From positions 1 to 52,073 of the forward strand of contig CABQLI010000006.1 of the NCBI GenBank assembly GCA_902464965.1: a stretch of 52,073 bases of DNA, in the 5' to 3' direction. Of the stretch, positions 34,496 through 43,001 are shown piece by piece (position 1 is the stretch's first letter; every line of letters begins with the position of its first letter). The notes beneath the pieces are model-generated. The model was not told the DNA's origin. It ran no database searches and worked only from the letters and a program-made list of their open reading frames with translations. The DNA is from an uncultured Collinsella sp. Lineage in GTDB: Bacteria; Actinomycetota; Coriobacteriia; Coriobacteriales; Coriobacteriaceae. The position numbers were made by a program, and so were the translations under genes.

Positions 34496-35485
34496 ATGGA
34501 TCAGGACAAGACAACCGTGATGGGCGGCTACGGTTCCGCGCAGGCTGGCGATAGCGCCGATGCGACCCGCGTTGTTCCCAACCCCGGTTATACCGACCCC
34601 GCCGCGACGCAGCCTTCTACCGAGCCCACCCGGGTTATGGGCTATGGCGACACGGTGCAGGATCCTTACGCTGCATCTTCGCAAGGCCCTTATGGCAACG
34701 CAGCTCCGGATCCGTTTGATTACGCGCCGCAGGATTCTTATGCTGCCTCGACGCCGAATCCCTATGATGACCTGCCGCAGAATCCCATTCCGCAGCCTCA
34801 GCAGACGACGTATTTGCCTCGCACGGCTCAGCCTCGTTACGAGTCGCGCGAGCCGTATCGCGAGTACCCCAAGTCGATTCCGCAATATGGCGAGGACGAG
34901 GAGAAGAGGCCGTCGCGTTCGTCGAGCGTGATCAAGAAGATCCTCATCGTACTGGCGATCTTCTTTGCCCTTTCGATTGTGTTTGCCATCGTGTCGGGCA
35001 TGCTTAACAAGCGAGGGAGTTCAACGGCCGATGCCACTGCCGAGCAAACCGAGTCCGCCTCGTCTAGCACCGTCGATCTGAGCGATATCCCGGGGCAGTA
35101 CTGGTCCAACGCCAAGAAGATCCTCAAGTCGCGCGGCGCCGATCTTTCGAATGCCGTGGTCCTGACTGATGATGGCTCAACGCCCGTCGTCGATGCCAAC
35201 TGGGTCGTTACTTCTGCCTACTATAACGACAACGGCAACCTCGAAATTCAACTCACGCACAAGAACGGCTTGGGCAACTCGTCCGACGGACAAAGCGGTA
35301 CCGACAGCTCGAGCTCCAATACGCTGGAGGACTTGAGCAACAAGGCACAGGAGTTGGGAGACAAGGCGCAAGAGCTGGGCGACACGGCACAAAACCTGGG
35401 CGATACCGCGCAGAACTTGGGCGGTATGGCGACGGATGCTTGGAACGCCCTGCAAAACGGCATCTCGAGCGTGCAGGGAAACTAG
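34496..35485 (+). CDS. Single-pass membrane protein with PASTA-like domain, function unknown
   Basis: A 329-residue protein in three parts. Residues 1-140 are Pro/Tyr/Gln-rich and disordered, and should be cytoplasmic; near the start they carry three similar short motifs, TTVMGG, TRVVPN and TRVMGY. A single membrane helix follows (ILIVLAIFFALSIVFAIVSGML, about 147-168) after a Lys-Lys pair. The outer part has a region resembling one PASTA or PepSY-like unit (IPGQYWSNAKKILKSRG to LEIQLTHK), then a seven-residue repeat (AQELGDK, AQELGDT, AQNLGDT, AQNLGG) likely to form a helix. AAAGGA lies eight bases before the ATG. The threonine motifs look like substrates of Hanks-type kinases and ligands of FHA domains, but that is inference. 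Confidence 0.7.
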   Translation: MDQDKTTVMGGYGSAQAGDSADATRVVPNPGYTDPAATQPSTEPTRVMGYGDTVQDPYAASSQGPYGNAAPDPFDYAPQDSYAASTPNPYDDLPQNPIPQPQQTTYLPRTAQPRYESREPYREYPKSIPQYGEDEEKRPSRSSSVIKKILIVLAIFFALSIVFAIVSGMLNKRGSSTADATAEQTESASSSTVDLSDIPGQYWSNAKKILKSRGADLSNAVVLTDDGSTPVVDANWVVTSAYYNDNGNLEIQLTHKNGLGNSSDGQSGTDSSSSNTLEDLSNKAQELGDKAQELGDTAQNLGDTAQNLGGMATDAWNALQNGISSVQGN

Positions 35486-35497
35486 CTGTTAAACAGG

Positions 35498-36679
35498 CTA
35501 CAGCTGCTCGGCCGGACGGTCGGGCGAGCTAAAGCCCGAATCAAACGTGACGGCGCACGAGACGTCGGGCCGGCGCTCGTGCACGATGCGCGTGACGAGC
35601 TCCAGCAGCTCCTCGTCGGATATGTCAAAGCCGTCGGGACGCACCAGGTCAAACGAAACGAACCCGTCGTGCTCGTGCAGGTCGTGGATGGAGAGCGCGG
35701 GATCGATCTGCATGACGCCGCGCTTGACCCAGCCGCGCAAGTCATCGCCGGTTGTCGCGATGGGGTCGCAGTGCAGCGTGATACCAATGCCCATCTGGCG
35801 CTTGATGTCGTGCTCGATGGTGTCCAGAATCTCGTGGTGCTCAAACGCGTCGCCCTCGCCGGGCATCTCCACGTGGGCGCTTGCAAACTGACGACCGGGG
35901 CCGTAGTCGTGCACCATCAGGTCGTGTGTGCCCAAGACCTGTGGATAGGACATGATCTTGTCGCGGATTGCCTGGACGAGCTTGGGGTCGGGCGCTTGCC
36001 CCAGCAACGGGCTGATGGCGTCGCGCACTAGGCCCATGCCGCTGATGCAGATGAAGATGCCCACACCCAGGCCTGCCCAGCCGTCGAGGTCAAAGCCTGT
36101 CGTCTGCGAAATAAGCGCCGCCACCAAGACCGAGCCCGAGGTGATGACGTCGTTTTTGGAGTCCTGTGCCGTGGCGATGAGCGTCTCCGAGTCGATGCGA
36201 TCGCCCAGCGTGCGGTTGAACGCTGCCATCCAGAGCTTAACGAGCATGGACAAGACGAGGGCGGCTAAGGAGAGCACCGAATATGCAGTGGGGGAAGGCT
36301 TGATGATCTTAGTGACCGACTCGAGGATCAGATTGATGCCGACGGCGCAAACCAGGACGGCGACGAACAGGCCGGCTAGGTACTCATAGCGACCGTGGCC
36401 ATAGGGGTGGCCTTCGTCTGCCGGGCGGCTGGCAAGGCGGAACCCGAGCAGACTCACGATGTTGCTCGAGGCATCGGAGAGGTTGTTGAAAGCGTCGGCG
36501 ATGAGGGAGACGGAGCCGGCGAGCAGGCCCGCGATGCCCTTGGCCAGGCACAGGGTGATGTTGAGGCCAATGCAGACGAGGCTTGCGGAAAAGCCCGCGT
36601 TGGTGCGGCAAGATGCATCGACCGGCTCGCTCTCGCTGCCGGGAACAAGCGTATGTACCAGCCGATTTACAAATAGCAT
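35498..36679 (-). CDS. Cation diffusion facilitator transporter, manganese-type site
   Basis: A 393-residue CDF efflux transporter that exports divalent metal in exchange for protons. Six membrane segments precede a C-terminal cytoplasmic domain (about 290-393), which is longer than usual. Aligned with YiiP, the transport-site quartet is Asn65 and Asp69 in helix 2 (FNNLSDA) and Asp173 and Asp177 in helix 5 (QDSKNDV); the N/D/D/D pattern is that of manganese exporters such as MntE rather than zinc CDFs, which carry His. The conserved PADEGHPYGHGRYEYLA loop is present. ATG 36679 is chosen because GTGAGGA precedes it at good spacing; longer frames lack a site. It converges with the PASTA-like protein gene. 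Confidence 0.9.
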   Translation of the reverse strand: MLFVNRLVHTLVPGSESEPVDASCRTNAGFSASLVCIGLNITLCLAKGIAGLLAGSVSLIADAFNNLSDASSNIVSLLGFRLASRPADEGHPYGHGRYEYLAGLFVAVLVCAVGINLILESVTKIIKPSPTAYSVLSLAALVLSMLVKLWMAAFNRTLGDRIDSETLIATAQDSKNDVITSGSVLVAALISQTTGFDLDGWAGLGVGIFICISGMGLVRDAISPLLGQAPDPKLVQAIRDKIMSYPQVLGTHDLMVHDYGPGRQFASAHVEMPGEGDAFEHHEILDTIEHDIKRQMGIGITLHCDPIATTGDDLRGWVKRGVMQIDPALSIHDLHEHDGFVSFDLVRPDGFDISDEELLELVTRIVHERRPDVSCAVTFDSGFSSPDRPAEQL

Positions 36680-36850
36680 AGCGGTCGTCCTCACAATCAT
36701 GTTTAAGGGGATAGTGTAGCTCGCGCGGGGGCGCCGTGCACCGATGCTCAGAAAATGCAGCAATAGTCTGCCGGTGCTAACGAGCGAGCCTTCTCGTCTG
36801 CCTGAGTGGTCCATTTTGGGCCACATGGGTATGGGCATGTGCCTGCTTGC

Positions 36851-36869
36851 TCGACATACTTAATGTCGA
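36851..36869. promoter_or_regulatory. Perfect 7-5-7 palindrome before the zinc-ribbon gene
   Basis: TCGACAT and ATGTCGA are inverted around ACTTA, 29 bases before the start codon. It could be an operator or a short leader hairpin overlapping the promoter region. Confidence 0.4.
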
Positions 36870-36897
36870 CAGCCCCTGTGCAAAGGAGGACGTTTCC

Positions 36898-38235
36898 ATG
36901 GACGAGATGTTTGCCATTAAATGTCAAAACTGCGGCGGCCCTATGTACTCGCACCAGGCTAAGCGCAGCTTTGAGTGCGCCTATTGCGGCACGGTCGTTC
37001 CGTGGCAGGCTGATGCGGGGGAGCCCAAGAGCGCCCTGGGCATTCGCCATACGCCGCTGACGGTGGTGGATGGACTGCTCAAGCTCACGCATGTGTCGCA
37101 ACTCGAGCGCCCGGAGGACCCGGACTGGTATTTCTTCAATTCGCACTGGCGCAATCAGTCGGTCCTGGAACATCTGCTGTGGGAGGATCGCGGCACGGCG
37201 CAGGAGTTCCAAGAGGCCACGCATGTGAGTATTCCTTGCCCCTTCTGTGGTGCGTCCTTTGAGGGCGAGTCGACCCAGCGCGTGTTTGAGTGCCCGTCCT
37301 GCGGCAACAAGATCGGCATTGCCGACCTGCTCAAGCCGGGGACGTTTAGCAAGCGTCTGACCATGGGCGTGGGTGCGGAGTATGTGCCGGATCAGGGTAT
37401 TCCCTGCGAAATCTCGCCGCAGCAGGCATGTGCCAACGCGCTGCAGCTGGTGCGCCAGTACCCGGATGCCTTTGCCGGGCACGACGTGGAAGATGCGATC
37501 CAAAACGACATGGTGCTCTTCTATTTCCCCATGGCGCTGGCGGACCTGCGCATGATGGCGAGCTTCCCGGGCAAGGGCCTGAGCAAGGAAACCCTGGTGT
37601 ACTACGAGGTGCTCGACTGGGCATACCCCAGGGCAAACTACCTGGACGTTCGCCTCATGGGCATTTTGGAGCCGTGGGACTTTGCCAAGGTCGGTCCGTT
37701 CGATCCCGCCATGCAGGAAGGCGACTTCCGCGTCGTCTCCGTCGATGCATCTACCAAGGACCAGGTGGTCATTGATAAGTTGGCGCTCGACGTTGCGGGC
37801 AACGATGCCGAGGCCGTACTGGGGCTCAATAAAAAGAGCATCCGAACCTGGGCGCGCAAGGCCCGCAAGCATAAGGATGGCCTGGTGATGGTGCCGGTCT
37901 ACTTTGTCGATCGTCCGGCGACGGACAGCCGCGATGGCGAGCAGGTGCGCATTGCCGTAAACGGACAGACGGGCCGCGCGGCCGCGGTGGTGTTTAGTGA
38001 CAAGCGCGAGACGCATATCGTGGCGCCGCTCAACCCGAGCCTGCATCTGTCCGGCGAGAGCACCGTGCACGCCACGCCCATCGAGGTCAAATATGTTAAA
38101 TCGCCGTTCCTATACCAGATCGTGCGCCGTGGAGACGGCGGGCAACCGCGCCAGGTTGCAGCCGCCGTCGAGGGTTCCTACCGAGAAGAAAAGCCCAAAC
38201 GCAAGGGCTTGCTCGCTGCGATCTTTGGGAAGTAG
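36898..38235 (+). CDS. Double zinc-ribbon protein of unknown function
   Basis: A 445-residue soluble protein with two four-cysteine zinc ribbons. The first uses Cys9, Cys12, Cys27 and Cys30 (CQNC, CAYC); the second lies near residues 112-135 (CPFC, CPSC). No signal peptide or membrane segment is seen. The rest is a mixed alpha/beta region with no motif I recognise, ending in a basic patch and a hydrophobic tail (KPKRKGLLAAIFGK) that might touch membrane. AAGGAGG lies before ATG 36898, and the frame upstream of it contains the palindrome at 36851-36869, so the shorter start is preferred. It stands alone. Zinc ribbons of this kind occur in nucleic-acid and protein-binding proteins, but no role can be named. 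Confidence 0.7.
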   Translation: MDEMFAIKCQNCGGPMYSHQAKRSFECAYCGTVVPWQADAGEPKSALGIRHTPLTVVDGLLKLTHVSQLERPEDPDWYFFNSHWRNQSVLEHLLWEDRGTAQEFQEATHVSIPCPFCGASFEGESTQRVFECPSCGNKIGIADLLKPGTFSKRLTMGVGAEYVPDQGIPCEISPQQACANALQLVRQYPDAFAGHDVEDAIQNDMVLFYFPMALADLRMMASFPGKGLSKETLVYYEVLDWAYPRANYLDVRLMGILEPWDFAKVGPFDPAMQEGDFRVVSVDASTKDQVVIDKLALDVAGNDAEAVLGLNKKSIRTWARKARKHKDGLVMVPVYFVDRPATDSRDGEQVRIAVNGQTGRAAAVVFSDKRETHIVAPLNPSLHLSGESTVHATPIEVKYVKSPFLYQIVRRGDGGQPRQVAAAVEGSYREEKPKRKGLLAAIFGK

Positions 38236-38456
38236 GGAAGCGCAGCATGGGACGGCTCGCAGGCATGCGGGCTGCCGTCCGGTAGTTTGGCAGGGGGTAG
38301 ATGTAAATAAACGGTGGAGCGGCTGCAAAAGAGCCGCCTCGCTGGGCAAAATCAGGTTGTGCCGCGGAACCCGCTCCTCAGTTAGTCACACTTCGGAAGC
38401 GCGGGCAACGCAGACGCAAGTGTCTTAAGGGCCGGCTGCAACCGGCCCTTTTCTGT
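38236..38456 (+). ncRNA. Candidate structured RNA ending in a terminator
   Basis: No gene is seen here, but several helices can form in order: GGACGGC (38250-38256) with GCCGTCC (38274-38280); GGAGCGG (38316-38322) with CCGCTCC (38371-38377), competing with GCGGCT (38319-38324)/AGCCGC (38332-38337); ACACTT (38388-38393) with AAGTGT (38418-38423); then an intrinsic terminator. This could be the long 3' UTR of the zinc-ribbon mRNA or a separate small RNA. It does not match tmRNA, SRP RNA or RNase P features I know. Confidence 0.3.
38427..38452 (+). terminator. Intrinsic terminator
   Basis: AAGGGCCGG (38427-38435) and CCGGCCCTT (38442-38450) form a perfect stem with a 6-base loop, followed by a short T-rich run. 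Confidence 0.75.
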
Positions 38457-38630
38457 GGCAGCCAATGGGCCCACATCAGACGAAGGTCGCGTTTTTGCCT
38501 GTCAGGTCACGCTCTCCAGCCACGGCTAGAATGTCGTTGCCGGCGTCCATGACCGGTATTGTTTCGTAGCGTGCGCCTCAACCGCGGGTGCGCCTGCGAC
38601 GGCTGCGGTGGTTTCGGTCGCAACGTGCTG

Positions 38631-39680
38631 CTACCCTTGCGTTTCGCCATTAGTCGCTTCGTTGATGGCGCGGTACTCGGCACTCAGCTCGCGCGCCAGC
38701 TCTTCCTTGCTTGGAAGATACGGCAGGTATTTGGCGGCAAACACTTGGTCGTTGTCTTCGGGCAGCGTGTACTCGACGATCGAATCGCTTTTGTCCGCGC
38801 AGAGCACGATGCCTATGGGCGGATTGTCGCCTTCGTTCATGAGCTCACGCGTGTAGTAGTTCACATACATTTGCATCTGGCCCAGGTCCTGATGCGTAAG
38901 GTCATCGGTCTTAAGGTCGATGAGCACGAAGCAGCGCATCAGATAGTTGTAAAACACAAGGTCAATATAGAAATGGCGCCCATCAAAGGTGATGCGCTTT
39001 TGGCGCGCCTCGAAAGCGAAGCCACGGCCAAGCTCCAGCAGGAACTTCTGAAGATGCGTGATGAGCGCCTGCTCTAGATCGCTCTCGCGAAACGCAGTAT
39101 CGTCCGAGAAACCTAAAAACTCCAGTACATATGGGTCGCGGATGATATCCTCGGGGCGACGAGCCGGGGCGCTCTCTTGGATTTCCTGGGTGACGGCCTC
39201 CTTGTCCTTGCTGGCAAGCAGGCGCTCGCGGAACATGGTGTTGATCTGGCGCTCGAGCTGACGCGTGCTCCAACGAGAATCGGCGCATTCGTTCATATAC
39301 CAGGCGCGAGCATCAGGGTCGGGAATGCGCATCAACCTGCGGTAATGAGTCCAGCTCAATTCGCTACGCAGTGCGTCGCGAATTGGAAACGCAAGAAAGA
39401 ACTGACGCATATTGCGAAGGTTTGCGATGCCAAAGCCTCTTCCGAAATCCGCGGTAAGCCTTCTGGAGAGGCCTGCAATCAATGCCTCTCCATATGCTGC
39501 GCGCTCCTCTCCGCCCTGCTCATCAACAATGCTCTTGCCGATCTCCCAATATGCCTCAACCATCGCAAAGTTAACGGCGGTATAGGCCTTGTCGCGAGCG
39601 GCGTTGAGAATCGAGGAAACCTGCTTGTAAAAAACTTCTGGCACGATTGCCGATTCTCCACGGTTTGCCAGTTCGCCCAT
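38631..39680 (-). CDS. YhcG-family PD-(D/E)XK nuclease domain protein (DUF1016)
   Basis: A 349-residue YhcG-type protein: an N-terminal DUF1016 helical region (NFAMVEAYWEIGKSIVDEQ, LRNMRQFFLAF, LSWTHYRRLMRI) and a C-terminal nuclease-like domain with HFYIDLVFYN followed by FVLIDLKTDDL, the D-x-LK core of PD-(D/E)XK folds. The role of this family is not settled; members occur beside mobile and defence genes. Here no restriction or phage gene is adjacent. ATG 39680 is used; a GTG one codon earlier is possible, and the ribosome site is weak (GTGGGG). It is divergent from the PH-like gene. Confidence 0.9.
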   Translation of the reverse strand: MGELANRGESAIVPEVFYKQVSSILNAARDKAYTAVNFAMVEAYWEIGKSIVDEQGGEERAAYGEALIAGLSRRLTADFGRGFGIANLRNMRQFFLAFPIRDALRSELSWTHYRRLMRIPDPDARAWYMNECADSRWSTRQLERQINTMFRERLLASKDKEAVTQEIQESAPARRPEDIIRDPYVLEFLGFSDDTAFRESDLEQALITHLQKFLLELGRGFAFEARQKRITFDGRHFYIDLVFYNYLMRCFVLIDLKTDDLTHQDLGQMQMYVNYYTRELMNEGDNPPIGIVLCADKSDSIVEYTLPEDNDQVFAAKYLPYLPSKEELARELSAEYRAINEATNGETQG

Positions 39681-39848
39681 CACTGTCGCCCCACTTTCCT
39701 CTTGTGGAATGCATCTTTATCGCATTTAGTTTAAAGCCTCGCGCGGACACGAATTGCTGTGCTGTCTAGCACCTTCGCATGGGAGCCTTGCGGTGACTTA
39801 AATGTGGCCATAGAGACAGTTTTAACGAGCCCTATGGAGGTGACGCGC

Positions 39849-40118
39849 ATGGACAACAACACTTTGCTGTTCCAGGACAAAGGTTCGGGTAGGTTTAAAG
39901 ACGTCAAGATCTACCCTAACCGCATCGAGGTGCTCAAGAAGGGCACTTTTGGTGGCAAGCACACCGAGATTGTTTATCTTAAGGACATTACGGGGGTCAG
40001 CAGGATCAAGGGCCGCGACGTTTTCCTACGTAACAGGCTGTTGACTGCCTGTGTCTTTAGTCTGAGCAGCCGCTCCCAAGCTCAGGAGTTCGTGAATGCG
40101 CTGAACATGGTGATGTAG
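39849..40118 (+). CDS. Small PH-like domain protein
   Basis: An 89-residue protein that looks like a minimal bacterial PH domain: strands such as RFKDVKIYPNRIEVLKKG and HTEIVYLKDITGVSRI, then a C-terminal helix (SRSQAQEFVNALNMV). Such domains bind lipid or act as protein-protein modules; the partner is unknown. TGGAGG lies eight bases before ATG 39849. A hairpin follows that serves the opposite-strand phospholipase gene. Single gene, no obvious operon. Confidence 0.6.
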   Translation: MDNNTLLFQDKGSGRFKDVKIYPNRIEVLKKGTFGGKHTEIVYLKDITGVSRIKGRDVFLRNRLLTACVFSLSSRSQAQEFVNALNMVM

Positions 40119-40144
40119 CCGATAACGGTGTTCGGGCTAAGGTA

Positions 40145-40177
40145 AAAATCGGGGCGCAGAACGGTATTCTGCGCCCC
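40145..40177 (-). terminator. Intrinsic terminator of the phospholipase gene
   Basis: Perfect 11-base arms (40151-40161 and 40167-40177) with a 5-base loop; on the minus strand the stem is followed by GATTTTT. Confidence 0.85.
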
Positions 40178-40212
40178 CCAATTGAGTCGATGTGTCTAAA
40201 AGGCGGGCTTGC

Positions 40213-42695
40213 CTATTCGCTGTCGTCCCCAATGTTTTCGCGGTCATTGGCAAGCATCGCCGCGCCGGCGACCGTTGTCGCCATGGCGGCAGCGGCGAGC
40301 CCGGCGGCAATGCCGGAGCCGTCGCCCGTGTCGGCGAGTTTTCCGCCCGAGCCCTTGCCCTTGTTGCCCTTACCATTCTTATCAGCGCTGCCTGCGCTGG
40401 AACCCGTGCCGCTGCCGGTGCCGCGTGCACTGTCCGAGGCCGCTACGGTAAAGTTTGCGGCTCCGTCGCTGGCGAGCGTGTAGTTCTGCGCCGCGTCGCC
40501 CAACAGACCTTTCGCACGCACCCAATACGTCCCCGCGGCAAATGCCTCGCCCTCGGCCATTGCCGTGCCCGGAGCGCCGTCCGCGTCGTGCACAAACTCG
40601 AGCTGGGCGGTGCAGGCGTCGGTTTCGAGCTTGCCCTCGAGTGATGCCGCAATCTTGGCGCGCACGTCTTCGCCGGCCTTAAGGCCTTCGAGTCCCTCAA
40701 AATGGGGCTTCAGCGCGAGCGGATCGATATCGATGGGCACGAAGCCCTGCAGTCCTGTAGCGGTCTCGTTGCCCAGGGCGTCGACATCCACGTATTCGAT
40801 GGCAAACGCGCTGCCAGAAGCGGCCACGTTGAGTACGTTGCTGCTGTCGACAAGGCGGAAATGGCCCTCGCCAACGGTCTTGCCATCTTGGAGCGAGGCA
40901 TCGCTCAGCGAGTCTCCATACGTCATGTGCATGCGGTCCGGGAGGCAGCATGAAACTGTTGGCTTGTGCTTCGCGTCGTAATTGCGTTGGTAGATGCTCC
41001 GGGCCAGTGCCGAATCGACAAAGTCGGACGCGATAATGCCAACGTGCTTGAGGCAATCTGACTTTGTTTTATCGCTGCCGCTGGGATTGATGTACTGGCT
41101 CTTGTACAGATGCTCGTTGACCACTCGCGCCGCGGTAAAAGGATTGCTTCCTTGTTTGTAATTCGTGCAACTGGTGTAGTTGATAGACCAGCAGCGTTCC
41201 AGGACTTGCACCTTGGCGCCATCATTGTCCTCGACGTCCACCTTGTTGCGCGTGAGATTGGTCGTCTCTCGCAGCGCCATATCGACCCAGCTAATCTTGT
41301 CGGTTCCGGTGCATTCAAAATGGTCCTGGGCGTATACCTTGGTGCAATAGGGCTCTTTGTCGCCCGCATTGCCCGTAGTCTCAAAGCCTCGCGCGTCTTG
41401 GACGAGGCACATCGACTGCCCGGAATGCGCCTTGATTTTGTCGTCCCATTGGGTGAGATCGAGGCCCCACGTGTGGCTGCTTACGCTGTTGCCGGCGAGT
41501 ACAAATCGACGCAGCAGGACGATCTTTCCGCGCACCTCGTTCAGTGTGGGGATTCGGCTCGACGTGTAGAACAGATCGGGATTATCGTGCATAACCTTGG
41601 CGAAAGCCGTCGTAACGCTTTCGTCGGTAGCCTCGTCGTTGCCTCGTGACGCAAGCATGATGAGTGCTTCTGACGGGTTTTCGTTCAAAAATGTTTGAAG
41701 TAACCGATGACATCGGAGAGATGCATAAAGCCCCCGTCTTTTTTGAGCAGGTAGCATCTTCCATGGTCGATACCGGGGTCGCCGTTCTCGTCGTTCCTTC
41801 CGAGTCGGATATCAAAATAGCGAATGCCTTCGAGCAACTGCGTCGGGATGTAATCCTGCTGGCACTTTGCTTGTGAGGATTGGGGCTCGGTGTCGTTGTC
41901 CACGCTGCAGGTGCCCGAATCATGCGTGCCCGGGATACTCAGCTCGTCGAGGTACTTGTTGTCGTCGACGTATTTCATCCAGCATGGTCCGTCGACGTAG
42001 CTGCTATACGTGGTCCAGTCGATACTTCTAACTGTGGTATTGATCTTGCCCATGTCGTAACCGACAAGTTCTAGCTCCCACGGAATGCTCTTACTCTTAT
42101 GGCAGATCTTATTGTTGTCCTGGTCTTTGCCGTCCGATTCTATTGCCAGGTACTTAATGTCTTTTTTCTCGGTTTCTTTCTCGACCGTGCGGTCTCGAAT
42201 GATATAGGTTCCGTTTGATTGACGTTCGAACGCAAAAGCGCGGCTGGGCTTGTTGTCATACTCGCCGCCCCATACGTGGATGACCTTTCCATCTTTGTCC
42301 GAGTCGTCGTCGACCGACCAAATGCTGTAGCCCGTCTTTTTATGCTCTTCGAAATTGAGCAAGGTGCGGATAGCATACCAGTTTGTATCGTCATTCTTGG
42401 TCGTTACGTTCTCAAGGATGAGCTTGCTGGACGTGCCGTCGTTAAACAGGTGGCAGACGTTGCCGCGAACGTTGCCGTCTTGGTTGACGCTCGCGGTGCG
42501 AAAATAGCCCGCGGGGCGAAGGCGAATGACGAAATTGTCGAGGCTGTCCGACGGTGCGGGTGTGTTGTCTGCAAATGCCGTTCGCAGGGGAATGCCCGGC
42601 GCTGCGGTTTCAGGCAGGCTTGCAAGTGGTGACAACGCCGCAAGCCCTAGGCCCAGCGTAAACGCTCGGCGGCTGATGGCATGGTGTTCGGTCAT
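40213..42695 (-). pseudogene. Frameshifted surface PI-specific phospholipase C-like protein
   Basis: Two overlapping frames together encode one phosphatidylinositol-specific phospholipase C-like surface protein of about 830 residues. The first frame (42695 to a stop at 41685) has a Tat-type signal (ISRRAFTLGLGLAAL), a variable region, then the start of the X domain with both catalytic histidine motifs, SIPGTHDSGT and IDHGRCY. The second frame (to 40213) resumes the X domain with LQTFLNENPSEALIMLASRG and LLRRFVLAG, then a Big-like domain and a sortase signal LADTG with a hydrophobic stretch. The shift needs one extra A in the minus-strand AAA at 41694-41696 or nearby (41685-41700). GGAGG precedes ATG 42695. 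It could be a real pseudogene, phase variation or a sequencing error. No classical slippery heptamer is present. Confidence 0.85.
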
Positions 42696-43001
42696 ATCTC
42701 CTCCGTTCGCAGGGTGCGGTTATGCACTTGTTTTGGTCACTATACTGCCCAGATGTTTAAAGACGCCGGTTTAAATTGCCTGCGCGGCGCTATAAATCGG
42801 CGGGCGGACGTGTTGGGGTGTTTGTCGTTTTCGTACTGTTGCTACATTTGGAGCGGTTCCGGCGTCCGGCATCCTCGCGTTCGTTGGCTACCGGCATAAG
42901 AAAGGGAGGGTCGGTTTACCGGCCCTCCCTGGGTACGAAGCGCTGGGGTACCGTCGCTTGTTTGCACTGCGCCCGTGTTCCCCGCTGCGCTCGCCAGTCG
43001 C
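42696..43001. other. Intergenic region between the phospholipase and lipoprotein genes
   Basis: No gene is seen. It contains the phospholipase ribosome site (42698-42705 on the minus strand), a possible minus-strand -10 TATAGT about 45 bases further up without a clear -35, and the terminator of the lipoprotein gene. Confidence 0.4.
42898..42929 (-). terminator. Intrinsic terminator of the first lipoprotein gene
   Basis: Twelve-base arms (42904-42915 and 42918-42929, one wobble) followed on the minus strand by TTTCTT. Confidence 0.8.

Noticed and set aside
38300..38456. The structured region as tmRNA, SRP RNA or RNase P RNA
   Set aside because: None of their conserved cores (such as the GGAAGCAGC loop of SRP RNA or a tRNA-like end) is present, and it is too short for RNase P RNA.
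41685..41700. Programmed -1 frameshifting in the phospholipase gene
   Set aside because: No X-XXY-YYZ heptamer is in frame at the site, and interrupting a catalytic domain this way is unlikely.
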